Of a stretch of DNA of 64,000 bases, positions 26,032 through 35,773 are shown piece after piece; positions within the stretch are counted from its first letter, which is position 1, and every line of letters begins with the position of its first letter. The notes under the pieces are model-generated. The model saw only the letters and a program-made list of their open reading frames with translations. It was not told where the DNA came from and ran no database searches. The stretch is from Planctomycetota bacterium (GTDB lineage Bacteria > Planctomycetota > UBA1135 > JACQFD01). The translations under genes and the position numbers were made by a program. The stretch is from the NCBI GenBank assembly GCA_016200225.1, contig JACQFD010000012.1, positions 1 through 64,000 on the forward strand. Direction: 5' to 3'.

Positions 26032-27604
26032 ATGACACACGAAACGCCAGATCCGGAGTTGAATGAAGGAGAAGAATTGCAGTCTTCCCGGATGATTGAT
26101 CAGGATCAGGCGACGCCCGATCCCCCGTCAGCCGGCGGGGTCTGAATGTTAGAATTGCAGCGTCCGAGCGCGCCACGTCGCGCTATGTGCTGCGCGGCAA
26201 AATTGCCGAAGGGAGCATGGGGGCGATTCTTAACGTTTGGGACGCGGATCTCCATCGGCATTTCGCAATGAAAGTAATTTTGGGGCGCGAGAACGGGGTC
26301 CTCAGTATCCGAGGGCGATCCGAGCGTCGATCGAGTGTTGGCGCGCTTTCTTGAAGAGGCGCAAGTCACGGGGCAGTTGGACCATCCGGGCATTGTTCCT
26401 GTACATGAGTTGGGTGTTGATTCATCAGGACGTGTGTACTTTACAAGGGAGCTTGTAAAGGGTCGTGAACTGCGGCACATCTTCAACTTGGTCTTCGAGA
26501 ATCAAGAGGGTTCGACGGAGACTCGAGCACTCAACGCCTGCCTCAAGGCGTGCGAAGCACTGGCCTATGGACACTCGAAGGAAGTCATCCACCGCGGACA
26601 AGACGGCCCGTATCTGGGACATGGACGGCCTTGAGATCGGGACATTGCGGCGCCACAAGAGTGTAGTTGCGTTCTCGGCTTTCTCACCCGACGGCAAGAG
26701 TGTTGTCACGGGTTCCCATGACAGGACTGCGCGTCTGTGGGATGCGGACTGAACTGAATTCGCCGTGTTTCACGGCAGCGATGTACTCAATGTGCAAGGT
26801 CTTGCTCCCGGCGCGAGTATTACAAAACCCGAGTCGCGCGCCACGGCATCCGCTCCATGGAGTCTGGATGTCGCGGAGCGGATCGTACTCCGGGAGAATG
26901 AATACAATTTACGAACGACGCGTTATTCGCCCGATGGCCAGAATACTCTGACGGCGCCGATCGGTAATGACGCAGTGCTGTGGGATCTACAAGGCAAGCA
27001 ACAGTTGGTCTTCCACGGCCATGAGGCATTTGTGTACTCGGCGGATACGACTGCGCGGGTGTGGCATCCAAGCGGAGGGGAACCCACCGTTCTGCGCGGA
27101 CACAGAGACTTAGTCTTTGGCGCAAGCTTCTCGTCGGACAGGCAACATGTGCTCATGTGGTCGGATGACAAGACTGTTCGTTTGTGGGATCTGGACGGCC
27201 GTGAGTTGACGGTGTTGAGGGGACATGAAGATCGTGTTCGGTCGGCCGTGCTCTCGCGAAACGGCGAATGAGTACTGACGTCGTTCTTTGACAACACATC
27301 TCGAGTATGGACCCTCGACGGAAAGGAGTTGTCTGTGTTTCCTGCGCCGGAACTCCGTGATTTAAAAGCAATGTTCTCTCCGGACGAACAGTGGGTCTTG
27401 TCCGCTTGCGAAAATGGCATGCATCATCTGTGGTGCGCCCGCACGGACGATTTATTAGCGTTGGCAAATCGCCGCGTGACGCGAGAGTTCACGGCCGCCG
27501 AACTCAAGGTCTACGCCGCACTCTTGCCCGAAGGCAATTCGTCGGCGAATTCGGCCTCAAAGCCGGCATCGGCGGGCAGCCATGTTATAGAATTTCCAAA
27601 ATAG
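26032..27604 (+). pseudogene. Decayed Ser/Thr protein kinase-WD40 fusion
   Basis: A probable N-terminus starts at the ATG at 26032. The kinase glycine loop (G-K-I-A-E-G-S-M-G) and V-A-[M]-K-V-type Lys (F-A-M-K-V-I) are in one frame near 26181-26300; a one-base frameshift near 26310 moves to the frame encoding F-L-E-E-A-Q-V-T-G-Q-L-D-H-P-G-I-V. At about 26590 the catalytic-loop H-R is joined directly to a WD40 repeat (D-K-T-A-R-I-W-D) in another frame, so most of the kinase C-lobe is gone. WD40 repeats continue to 27604 through two in-frame TGA codons, at 26750 (where Gly GGA is expected) and 27269 (where Trp TGG is expected). Intact relatives are signalling kinases common in Planctomycetota. 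Confidence 0.85.
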
Positions 27605-27609
27605 TAATA

Positions 27610-29493
27610 TTAATTGCCGCCACTCGTTCCGTTCGGGTGGCATTGATAACATTTTGCGGAAAGATATTGATAGCCGGAAACATTTTGATGCTGCTGATTT
27701 GTAGTGGTCTTCGTATGGCAAGTAGTACAGGTGAAGACCGCAAAATTTGATGAATTCGGATGGCAATCGGTACACTTAAAATTCTTGTGCGCACCTGTGG
27801 TGATCGGGAACCACGTATGGTTGAAGTTCGCGCCGGACCAGGTCGTTTTTGAGAAATGGCACAGATCGCAAGTCGTCGGGAACCCGGCCGTCGTGTGATT
27901 CGGATTCGTTGTTTGTTGATAATCCGCGAGATGGCACGTGACACAGGCGCCGGTGACGCCGGTATGATCGAAAGTCGCCGGCTTCCATGCAGTTGTAGTA
28001 TGGCAATGTTCACAATTCTGGGGAATGCCGCCCGCGACGTGATTCAGCGGAGTGGCATTTTGATAATCGATCAAATGACAAGTCACGCACGCCGCCGTGA
28101 TTCCCGTATGGTTCATGTTCGCGGGTTGCCACGCGGTTTTTGTATGACATTGTTCACAATTGGTCGGCAGCGCCAGTGCCACGTGATTCGGACTGGTCGC
28201 GCTTTGATACTGCGGCATGTGGCACTGAATGCAAGTTCCCGTGACGCCGTTATGATTAAAGTTCGCCGGTTTCCATGCGCCAAAAGTGTGGCACTGTTCG
28301 CAATTCTGCGGAATGCCGGTCGCCACGTGGTTTGGATTTGTAGCGTCCTTGAAATTATTAAGATGGCAAATGACGCAATTGTTCGTGATGCCCGCGTGAT
28401 TGAAATTCCCGCTCGTCCATGTGGACGTGGTGTGGCAAAGTTCACAATTCGTTCCGAGGCCGGCCGCGGCGTGATTGGGCGCTGTCGTCGCCTGATAATT
28501 CGGCAGGTGGCATTGTACACAATTATTCGTGATTCCGTCGTGCTTGAACGTCGCGGGCATCCAAGTGCCTGTCGTGTGACATTGTGTACAATTGGTCGGA
28601 TAACCGAACGCGACGTGGTTTGGATTGCGCGCATTTTGATAATCCGGAAGATGGCATTGAATACAATTGCTCGAAGCACTTGCGTGCGAAAATGTGATGG
28701 GAATCCAGTGCGAAGCCTTGTGGCACTGTTCGCAACTCAACGAAAAACCCTGCGAAATGTGGTTGGGACTCGTCGTGCTCTGGTAATCTTTCAAATGGCA
28801 GGTCGAACAAGCCTGGCCGGCAACGGCAGAATGGTTAAATCGCGCCGGAGTAAATGTAGACATTCCGTGGCACGTCTCGCACGTCGTCGGGAATCCGCTT
28901 GCGATATGATTCGGTTTCTTGGCATTTGTAAAATCCTTGGCATGGCAACTGATACATGTCGGATCGGCTCCCTGAAAATTGCCCGCCTGCGCATTCGGAT
29001 GGCAGGAAAAACACGCGACGGCCGCGTGCGCGCCCACGAGCGGAAAGCGCGTTCGCGCGTGCTGCGAATCCTGGCCGACGGGTTCCCAGTCGCGTTGACC
29101 ATGGCATTCCTGACACATGGGGCCAAGGCGGCCTTTGTGAATATCCTGATGACAGCCCGAACAACCGCGCTGCGAGAACGTCTGCACAGGTCCGCGATCG
29201 TTGTGGCAACGTAAACATTGCGCGTTTTTGTGCATTCCCTCGAGCGCGTACCCGGTTTCCCTTTCATGATCGAATACAAAGTCCGGGCGGATGTCGCGCC
29301 AGCTGCCCGGCAGATGGCAGAGTGTACAATCCTTCGGAAATGTATCATGTGGAATGACGGGCCCATTCTTGCGCTCCCAGCCTTGAATTCCGTTTTGCGC
29401 GGGATTCCGGATCGCGCAGGCAAATGCCAACGAAAACGACAGGACCGAGAGTAGAAAGAGTTGCCAGCGCCGTCGTGTGGTCGGTTGTATCAT
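27610..29493 (-). CDS. Exported 24-heme-motif c-type cytochrome with 48-residue repeats
   Basis: 627 residues with a basic start, a hydrophobic segment (10-25) and Cys26 that could be lipidated. I count 24 CxxCH heme c motifs. Motifs 7-20 lie in seven consecutive repeats of about 48 residues, each with two CxxCH, an aromatic-Pro patch, a free His in F-N-H and another in P-N-H; the two extra His per repeat match what two bis-His hemes would need. An eighth, degenerate unit and a short cap follow. The gene is last in the four-gene operon, nine bases after the beta-barrel gene. I infer an outer-surface electron wire; reductase or oxidase direction cannot be told. Confidence 0.88.
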   Translation of the reverse strand: MIQPTTRRRWQLFLLSVLSFSLAFACAIRNPAQNGIQGWERKNGPVIPHDTFPKDCTLCHLPGSWRDIRPDFVFDHERETGYALEGMHKNAQCLRCHNDRGPVQTFSQRGCSGCHQDIHKGRLGPMCQECHGQRDWEPVGQDSQHARTRFPLVGAHAAVACFSCHPNAQAGNFQGADPTCISCHAKDFTNAKKPNHIASGFPTTCETCHGMSTFTPARFNHSAVAGQACSTCHLKDYQSTTSPNHISQGFSLSCEQCHKASHWIPITFSHASASSNCIQCHLPDYQNARNPNHVAFGYPTNCTQCHTTGTWMPATFKHDGITNNCVQCHLPNYQATTAPNHAAAGLGTNCELCHTTSTWTSGNFNHAGITNNCVICHLNNFKDATNPNHVATGIPQNCEQCHTFGAWKPANFNHNGVTGTCIQCHMPQYQSATSPNHVALALPTNCEQCHTKTAWQPANMNHTGITAACVTCHLIDYQNATPLNHVAGGIPQNCEHCHTTTAWKPATFDHTGVTGACVTCHLADYQQTTNPNHTTAGFPTTCDLCHFSKTTWSGANFNHTWFPITTGAHKNFKCTDCHPNSSNFAVFTCTTCHTKTTTNQQHQNVSGYQYLSAKCYQCHPNGTSGGN

Positions 29494-29502
29494 ATTCGTC
29501 GG

Positions 29503-31179
29503 CTAGAACCGGATGGAAAAGTAAAATCCAATCGCGAGAGCGGCGGCATTGTCAATGATCCGCTCTTCGACATAGATGGATAGATTGGATCGTTTGAACA
29601 ATTCCGTGTCATAACCCGCGCGGATTTGGTGCTCGGCAAAAGTATCGTTGACGCTGAACTTGCTCCCGTACGAGTCGCGGGCGAACTCATAATCAATATT
29701 AAAATTACCGATGCGCGTTTCCTGTCGGATGCCGGCGCGGGCGCCGGTCCGCGTGGAGTACGTGCCCTTGCTGCCGAACACCGATGTATAGAAATCGCCA
29801 TTTTCGAATAGTACATTCCTGAAATCGACGCGCAGGTCGCCGGATTCGCCGTTGTCCTGGCGATCCCACCAATAGTCCGCGCGCTCGCTAAATCGAACGG
29901 TCTTGGAAACCGACTGCCAGGAGTTGAGTCCCGCGCGTTTGATGTCCGTCTGTTGAATGATCTTGGCGAAAAGCGGCGGCAGTTCGTCGTGCAGCGTCTG
30001 CGGAATCTTAATATCGCTGATCGTTGCGCCGACGCCGGCATTCTTCCCGAGGGGATGGCTCGCTAACAAAAATAATTGCGAGAGTTCGGGCCCCGGCGAT
30101 TTTGGCGCGTCCTTGGATGTGTAAATATCGACCAGCGCCGAACCGGTCAGCATGAAGCCGTCCATCGAATAGTTATGTCCGTTCAATGCCACGACGTCCC
30201 GGTCGGACTCGCCGTGGTGCAGCGTTTTTTGATACGCGGCGCCGATCGACGCGCGGTCGTTTTCATCAAATAAATAACGATAGTAGATCGAGCCTTCCGA
30301 ATCGTCGCCCGTGCGGAGGTCGGGAGTGTACTTGGGAAACATGCCGGCGCTGACGCCGACGTGATTGGTTGCATTCGGGCGAAATGTAAATTCCGCGCCG
30401 TCGATGAGTCCGAGTTCCGGGAATTCGTGTTGTATGAAGCGCCCGATTTGATATCGAAGAGGATCCTCGGGTCGGTCGCCGGAGTGATAGTTGAATCGTT
30501 CGATGCGGCCCGTCTGTTCGTCGCTCGAAAATCCTCCCGCGGGCGACCTGCGATCATAATATTCGCCGCTGAATTCGATCGCGCCTTCGTGATGAAACAG
30601 ATTATTAAGTGTAAAATCCATCCCTGTGCGCGCCAGAGAGTAGGTCCGATGGTTCTCCATGTCGCGCGTCTGATTGAATCGCGCGTAGTAGCGGCCGTCG
30701 AACTTGAGATCGAGCTTTTGTGGCGTTGTGACCTTTCCGGTGGGGGCAAGTAGTGGATTCTCAGCATCCGAGGGCTTGACGGGCGCCTTCCACGGGTCGT
30801 GCTGGGGAGTTGAATTCTCGGATGTTGGTTTGGGTCGGTCCGAAGGGATCTGGATCTCGCACCGTGTGCCGATTCCCACTCCGTCGCCGGATCCCTGAAA
30901 TTCGGCGCGCGCGCTCTGTCGCGACACGAATCGGACTGAGGCTATGACTCTCGTTCCGATGTCAGGAATCAACTCTACGCGGTCGCCCGGTGCAAGACCT
31001 GAATCACTGCCGCGGTCAAGATACACTCCGGCTGGCGATACTGCGATGACATGTGCTTCGACGCGGACGGATGTTGTGTCCTGTGCACCGGATGTCGCAC
31101 AAAAGAGTGCAATTGCAAACGACAATGAAATGCCACGAAGAATCCGAGTGTCGGTCGACGTTCTTAAGTTAGTTCTCAA
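29503..31179 (-). CDS. Outer-membrane beta-barrel protein of the cytochrome operon
   Basis: About 558 residues from a TTG at 31179, preceded by GAGGGA six bases upstream; the longer frame starts at 31221 inside the cytochrome gene. A signal peptide ends near S-G-A-Q. Residues 35-110 form a small beta domain (V-R-V-E-A-H-V-I-A-V then D-S-G-L-A-P-G-D-R-V), followed by a Pro-rich linker. From about 150 onward come alternating amphipathic strands rich in Tyr, Phe and Arg, ending in S-I-R-F with the terminal Phe typical of outer-membrane barrels. By position between two multiheme cytochromes it is a good candidate for the porin-like sheath of a porin-cytochrome conduit. No named family was recognised. 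Confidence 0.72.
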   Translation of the reverse strand: MRTNLRTSTDTRILRGISLSFAIALFCATSGAQDTTSVRVEAHVIAVSPAGVYLDRGSDSGLAPGDRVELIPDIGTRVIASVRFVSRQSARAEFQGSGDGVGIGTRCEIQIPSDRPKPTSENSTPQHDPWKAPVKPSDAENPLLAPTGKVTTPQKLDLKFDGRYYARFNQTRDMENHRTYSLARTGMDFTLNNLFHHEGAIEFSGEYYDRRSPAGGFSSDEQTGRIERFNYHSGDRPEDPLRYQIGRFIQHEFPELGLIDGAEFTFRPNATNHVGVSAGMFPKYTPDLRTGDDSEGSIYYRYLFDENDRASIGAAYQKTLHHGESDRDVVALNGHNYSMDGFMLTGSALVDIYTSKDAPKSPGPELSQLFLLASHPLGKNAGVGATISDIKIPQTLHDELPPLFAKIIQQTDIKRAGLNSWQSVSKTVRFSERADYWWDRQDNGESGDLRVDFRNVLFENGDFYTSVFGSKGTYSTRTGARAGIRQETRIGNFNIDYEFARDSYGSKFSVNDTFAEHQIRAGYDTELFKRSNLSIYVEERIIDNAAALAIGFYFSIRF

Positions 31180-31193
31180 CGGAATTCCCTCGG

Positions 31194-33527
31194 TTACTTC
31201 GTCCCGGGAGGCTTGTGGCAATCAACACACTCGGTTCCAAGCGGCCGGTACCTCACTGCCAATGCGCCCGTTACAGTCTGCGATGCGACGTGACAGGAGG
31301 CGCACTTGAGATTCGTGTGTGTAGAGTCGAGTTTGAACCGGGAGTCGCGCTGGTGATCGAATCGCGCCGCCGCGAAGGCGGGGCTGACGTCGTGGCAGCG
31401 CGCGCAGTTGGTGGCGCCCTTCTCGGCAAACTGCCCTGCATGAACGTCGGCGTGGCAGCTTGCACACTGGGATCCCTGTGCGGGAGTTGTCGCACGTGCG
31501 GCCGATGGCGTTCGACGAACCGGATCGACCGTTGAAGGGATGTGGCATGCAGTACACGCAGACTGAGCATGCTTTCCATCGAGTGACCAACCGGTCCATA
31601 GTTTGTGATCGAATGCAGTCAACTGTGGCGACTCTACAAAAGACTCTTGTGTGTGGCACCGTTCGCAACCGTTCTTGTTGGCATGGACAGTCGGGCGGCC
31701 GGGAACATCAAACGCCCCGAGATGGGGATCCTTGTGGCAAGTGTCGCAGCGTTGCGCATCTCCGGGAAATCGGTCCGCCACAAAGCCGAACTTTCGGCCC
31801 GTGGAGTCAGGTTTGACGCCCGGTACATGGCAGGACTCGCACGCAACCTTTGTATGGGCGCCACGCAGTTGAAATGCTGTGTACTTATCGTGGTCGAATT
31901 TTCCACCCGCGAGTACACTGAAATTCTCCTGAGTGTGGCAATTTTCACAGCGAGCGCTGTTCGGGCCGTTCAGGAAGGAACCGCGGTGGGGATCCGCGTG
32001 ACAACCCTGACAAGTATTGTTATTTCCGGGAAACTTCTCCTTCACGAATCCGAAGCGACGCCCATTCGCATCCGGTTGAGTTCGTGCAGGGTGGCAACTG
32101 TCGCAGGTGGTCTTGGAGTGTGCCCCGACGAGCGAAAATCGCGTCCACTTTGCATGGTCAAAGGTTGTACTCTGCAGTTGCGTGAAGTTGTCCTGTTTGT
32201 GGCAGACTTCGCACCCCTTGGACTCAAAAGGCGCCTCCGAAAATGCTCCGCCGTGGGGATCCCTGTGACACTGGGCGCACGCAGTTTGCGCGGCGTCAAA
32301 ACGCGGCGGAGTACCAGCGGGAACCGCTTCGGCCTTGTGACACTGCAAACAGTCAACTTGCACATGCTTTCCCAAGAGTGGGAACGGCGTCTTCGCGTGT
32401 TCCGGGACGCCGAACTTCGATGGTTTGAAGGCGTCTGTTTTATGACAATCCGTACATTGAGTTTTCGCAAACGCCGGATTGTTTATAAACTCCCCACGAT
32501 GCGCGTCTTTGTGGCAAGCCTCGCAGGATTGGAGAGTGCGGCCCGGATAACGCTGTTTGAAGTCCGTATTTGATATATCTTTTCGGTGGCAATCGTCACA
32601 TTTGAGCTGGCTGTGGGGCGGCGTCAACGGGAATCCGGTCGCCGCATGGCGCGCCGAGGTCATCGCCGCGTCGGTTCCTACAAATGTCTTGTGGGTCGGG
32701 TCGTGGCACAGTAGACAACTTTCGCCGGTCGGTTTCGCGGCGCCCAAGGCCACGCTTTCGACAAAGGCGCTGCGGTGCGGCGACGCATGGCACTCAACAC
32801 AGGTGCGCGAAGTTGGCGGGGGAGTCTTGCCGGCCAACGCTTCGATTGCGTGTGTGGATTCCTTTTTATGACATTCAAGACACCCGGGCGTCCTGTGCGC
32901 GCCGACCAGCGGAAACGATAGTATATGCACATACGTGGAGAGATCTTTGAAGGGTCCCAACTGTTCGTGACAATCGGAACAAGCACTCTTCATTTGCCCT
33001 TTGTGCGGGTCCTCATGGCAACTCTCGCAAGCTTGCGTCAGGCCGCCGAATCGATGTTGATCCTTCGGAATCACCGCAACATCGAAGGTCTTGTGACAAT
33101 CTTTACATTGGAGACTGCTGTGTTTTCCGGCAAGTTTGAATCCAAGAGCGGCGTGATCATATTTGTTGATGTCGCGGATGCCGGACTTTTCAAATGCCCG
33201 CGGACCCGCGATGTTGAATGAAGATCCTTCATGTTCTCCGTGACATGTTGCGCAGGCTCTGGCACTACCCGGAGCGAGAGTGCCGTGCAGACCCTTTTGC
33301 GCGTCGATCTGCTTTCCCACTGCGGCATGACAGGAAAGACACTCTGTCCATGTGTTGCCGGATCCATGGCACAGCGAACATCCATCGCCGGCCATGAGCC
33401 TCGACTCTTGGGCGTGTGCCGCGCTGAGCGGTCCCGGAGAGTTCTTCTCGAATTCTTTGTAGAAGACCACACCTACAATAATCAATGTAAGAATGACGAT
33501 CCATGTTTTCGGGTCGCGCAGTTTCAA
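31194..33527 (-). CDS. Membrane-anchored 26-heme-motif c-type cytochrome
   Basis: 777 residues from a TTG at 33527 whose codon overlaps the upstream stop (TTGA); the frame stays open to 33617 but that part overlaps the flavoprotein gene. Residues 8-28 form a hydrophobic anchor (W-I-V-I-L-T-L-I-I-V-G), after which I count 26 CxxCH motifs. Repeated phrases such as D-P-H-x-G-x-F and F-D-H-x-x-x-T-x-F-x-L-x-G-A-H place extra His between motifs, as in cytochrome c3/NrfH-like families. Expected location is the periplasm, tethered to the inner membrane, taking electrons from the flavoprotein and passing them to the barrel complex. Confidence 0.88.
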   Translation of the reverse strand: MKLRDPKTWIVILTLIIVGVVFYKEFEKNSPGPLSAAHAQESRLMAGDGCSLCHGSGNTWTECLSCHAAVGKQIDAQKGLHGTLAPGSARACATCHGEHEGSSFNIAGPRAFEKSGIRDINKYDHAALGFKLAGKHSSLQCKDCHKTFDVAVIPKDQHRFGGLTQACESCHEDPHKGQMKSACSDCHEQLGPFKDLSTYVHILSFPLVGAHRTPGCLECHKKESTHAIEALAGKTPPPTSRTCVECHASPHRSAFVESVALGAAKPTGESCLLCHDPTHKTFVGTDAAMTSARHAATGFPLTPPHSQLKCDDCHRKDISNTDFKQRYPGRTLQSCEACHKDAHRGEFINNPAFAKTQCTDCHKTDAFKPSKFGVPEHAKTPFPLLGKHVQVDCLQCHKAEAVPAGTPPRFDAAQTACAQCHRDPHGGAFSEAPFESKGCEVCHKQDNFTQLQSTTFDHAKWTRFSLVGAHSKTTCDSCHPARTQPDANGRRFGFVKEKFPGNNNTCQGCHADPHRGSFLNGPNSARCENCHTQENFSVLAGGKFDHDKYTAFQLRGAHTKVACESCHVPGVKPDSTGRKFGFVADRFPGDAQRCDTCHKDPHLGAFDVPGRPTVHANKNGCERCHTQESFVESPQLTAFDHKLWTGWSLDGKHAQSACTACHIPSTVDPVRRTPSAARATTPAQGSQCASCHADVHAGQFAEKGATNCARCHDVSPAFAAARFDHQRDSRFKLDSTHTNLKCASCHVASQTVTGALAVRYRPLGTECVDCHKPPGTK

Positions 33528-35773
33528 TGTCCGCCTCCGGCTGAAATAAGGGATCCGAAGCGAAGCGCCGTGTAGATGTGCAGACCAACCATCAAGATCA
33601 ACAGTAGTGCGATCCAACGATGCAAATAGCGCCAGGTCGCCAGTAGAGCGCGAAGTTCCTCATAGTGTGCCGCCATGAAAGCGGCGCGATGGGCCCGGCG
33701 CGCAAGTTCGGCGAGTTCGTTGAGTTGGTTTTCGGGGATGCCCTCCCGACGGCCCTCCACTCTCAATTTCCCCAGTGCTTTCTTCAGTTGTCCCTGGCTC
33801 CCCACCAGTGCGACCGCTCTACGGGCGAACGAGCCTTGCCAGTGCCCTGAGTCCACCAAGGTCTGAATTTGATTCTGCACTCGTTCGCCAAATCCTGGGA
33901 ATCGCGAATCCCACTCCGCGGAGAGTCCCGCCATGTTGGTGCGAATTTCCTCGAGCGCGAGTTCACGACCGTTCGTGGCGCGAGGAACATACGCGTAAAA
34001 GTAGCGTCCGATCGCGCCGGTCACGATAATGACCGCCATGGCAATCAAAGCATGTCCCCCCACGGTCGATCGCGGAGCGAACGCGCCGTGCAGTACTGCA
34101 AGCAATAGTGCCACGACACCGGTGACCACGTGGGATGTCATCCACGCTTGAAGAGATCCGAAGGTTACAGATAGCCAACGGGATCGACGTATTAAATAAG
34201 CGAGATTTGCAAGGATGAGCGCGACGGCGCCGATGCCAAAGGCAAGACCGGCGGCGCCCGAGGGTCGCAGCCGGCCGTGCAGAGGCGACTCCGTGCGCGA
34301 CAGCGGATCCAAACTGTAGTAATCCCAATGATAGGCAACCCATGCGACGGCGGATAGAAACAACAGAAATGCAACGATCACACTTGGCAACAATCCTGCC
34401 GTGCGTTCCGCAATGGGCGCGGATTGTGCACGCAAGTTCGCATCGAAGGAGACGCCCGCATTCTTTAGTTTCTCGAAAGGTAGTGTGCCGCCCGCGAGAA
34501 TGAACACCTCATCGTTCTTGAGCGACATGACCGAGCGCGACTTTTCGGGTCCGGAAATCATCTCCACGTGATCCGAACCGATCTGGACGACTTCGGACTC
34601 GAAGAGTACACGGATCCTGCCGGACTGCTGTGCTTCGAGCATGCGCACTTCATTGCGGGCGCGAAGTCGCGTAAACTCCGGTTTTCTGTAGGAAAGCGTC
34701 ACCGTGTTGCCGTCTTGCTCCGAGAGTGCCAGCGCCGCTTCGACCGCGGTATCGCCACCGCCGACGACGAGTACATGGCGATTCTGATAGGAGTTGGCGT
34801 CGAGAAGACTGTAGGAAACCTTCGGAAGTTCCTCGCCGACGACACCCAATTTTCTGGGAGTGCCGCGGCGCCCCAATGCGAGACAAACGTGGTTTGCGCG
34901 AACAACACCGCGCTGTGTTCGAACGACGAAGTATCCGTCGGCATGACGCTCGACACTTTCCAATTCCTCGCCCGTCGAAATCGAAAGTTTATGTGTATTC
35001 GCGATGTTGGTCCAGAGTACCATCAACTCTTCCTTGCTGTACGTTGTGTTCTTCAACTGACCGTAGAGCGGCAGACTCACGGGCTGCGTCATGACCAGCT
35101 TTCGCCGCGGGTATTTGGCAACGGTTCCCCCAAGCACTTCCTGCTCCAGTACATGGTAGTTGAGACCGCGAGACTTGGCTTCGAGAGCACACGCTATTCC
35201 GGCGGGACCCGCACCGACTATACACAAATCGATGACACCTTCTCGTCGTGTTGTCGGCGTCTCCTTGATGCGCAACGCCACTTCGCCCGCCACGGCAATG
35301 CCATGGGAAATCGCAGTGCGAACGAGTGCATACCCGGTGACTTCACCTGCCAAAAACAATCCCGGGCTACCCACGGCCTCCAGATTGGAGTTCAAGACCG
35401 GAATATCGCTCCGTTCATGCAAATCCGCGAATGTCAGCGCGATCGCACCAACGGGACACTCTGCTGCACATCGCCCATGACCCACACATCGGGCACCATG
35501 TACCACCGCAGCTTGACCATGGATCAACTCGAGTACTCCATCCTCGGGACAGGCGGCCACACAACTACCACATCCCACACAGCGAGCCAAGTCGATGGAG
35601 GGGTACTGAAGTCGCGCACGCGCCGTGCCCCGTTCCTGTGCTTTCTTTCGCTCGGCCAGACCCTTCGCGGACGCGTGGAGGTCGCGTCGTCGCGCCAGAA
35701 GCGCCGCAAGCGTCAAGGCCAGCGCGAGGCCAACCATCGCCAGAAGTGCAAAACTGGATCCGAGAATGCTCAC
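33524..35773 (-). CDS. Ferredoxin-FAD/NAD(P)-cytochrome b-like membrane oxidoreductase
   Basis: 749 residues from a GTG. Residues 4-28 are a membrane helix. Residues 60-110 are a two-cluster ferredoxin domain: Cys65/68/71/75, then Cys96-x2-His99-x2-Cys102-x3-Cys106, where His replaces one Cys. Residues 180-480 form a YpdA/thioredoxin-reductase-like unit with G-A-G-P-A-G for FAD and V-G-G-G-D-T-A for NAD(P), but no redox-active CxxC. Residues 500-749 hold about five membrane segments with paired His (S-H-V-V-T-G, L-H-G-A-F, L-H-R-W, L-H-I-Y), like a diheme cytochrome b. I infer transfer of electrons between cytoplasmic NAD(P)H/ferredoxin or quinone and the periplasmic cytochrome. First gene of the operon. 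Confidence 0.85.
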   Translation of the reverse strand: MSILGSSFALLAMVGLALALTLAALLARRRDLHASAKGLAERKKAQERGTARARLQYPSIDLARCVGCGSCVAACPEDGVLELIHGQAAVVHGARCVGHGRCAAECPVGAIALTFADLHERSDIPVLNSNLEAVGSPGLFLAGEVTGYALVRTAISHGIAVAGEVALRIKETPTTRREGVIDLCIVGAGPAGIACALEAKSRGLNYHVLEQEVLGGTVAKYPRRKLVMTQPVSLPLYGQLKNTTYSKEELMVLWTNIANTHKLSISTGEELESVERHADGYFVVRTQRGVVRANHVCLALGRRGTPRKLGVVGEELPKVSYSLLDANSYQNRHVLVVGGGDTAVEAALALSEQDGNTVTLSYRKPEFTRLRARNEVRMLEAQQSGRIRVLFESEVVQIGSDHVEMISGPEKSRSVMSLKNDEVFILAGGTLPFEKLKNAGVSFDANLRAQSAPIAERTAGLLPSVIVAFLLFLSAVAWVAYHWDYYSLDPLSRTESPLHGRLRPSGAAGLAFGIGAVALILANLAYLIRRSRWLSVTFGSLQAWMTSHVVTGVVALLLAVLHGAFAPRSTVGGHALIAMAVIIVTGAIGRYFYAYVPRATNGRELALEEIRTNMAGLSAEWDSRFPGFGERVQNQIQTLVDSGHWQGSFARRAVALVGSQGQLKKALGKLRVEGRREGIPENQLNELAELARRAHRAAFMAAHYEELRALLATWRYLHRWIALLLILMVGLHIYTALRFGSLISAGGGH

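Noticed and set aside
26032..27604. UGA recoding in the kinase-WD40 gene
   Set aside because: A frameshift and a deletion join are also present, so simple gene decay explains it; other genes here use TGA as a normal stop.
27856..29214. 452-residue plus-strand open frame
   Set aside because: It lies entirely antisense to the 24-heme cytochrome gene and its apparent length comes from the regular CxxCH-coding repeats; no independent motif.
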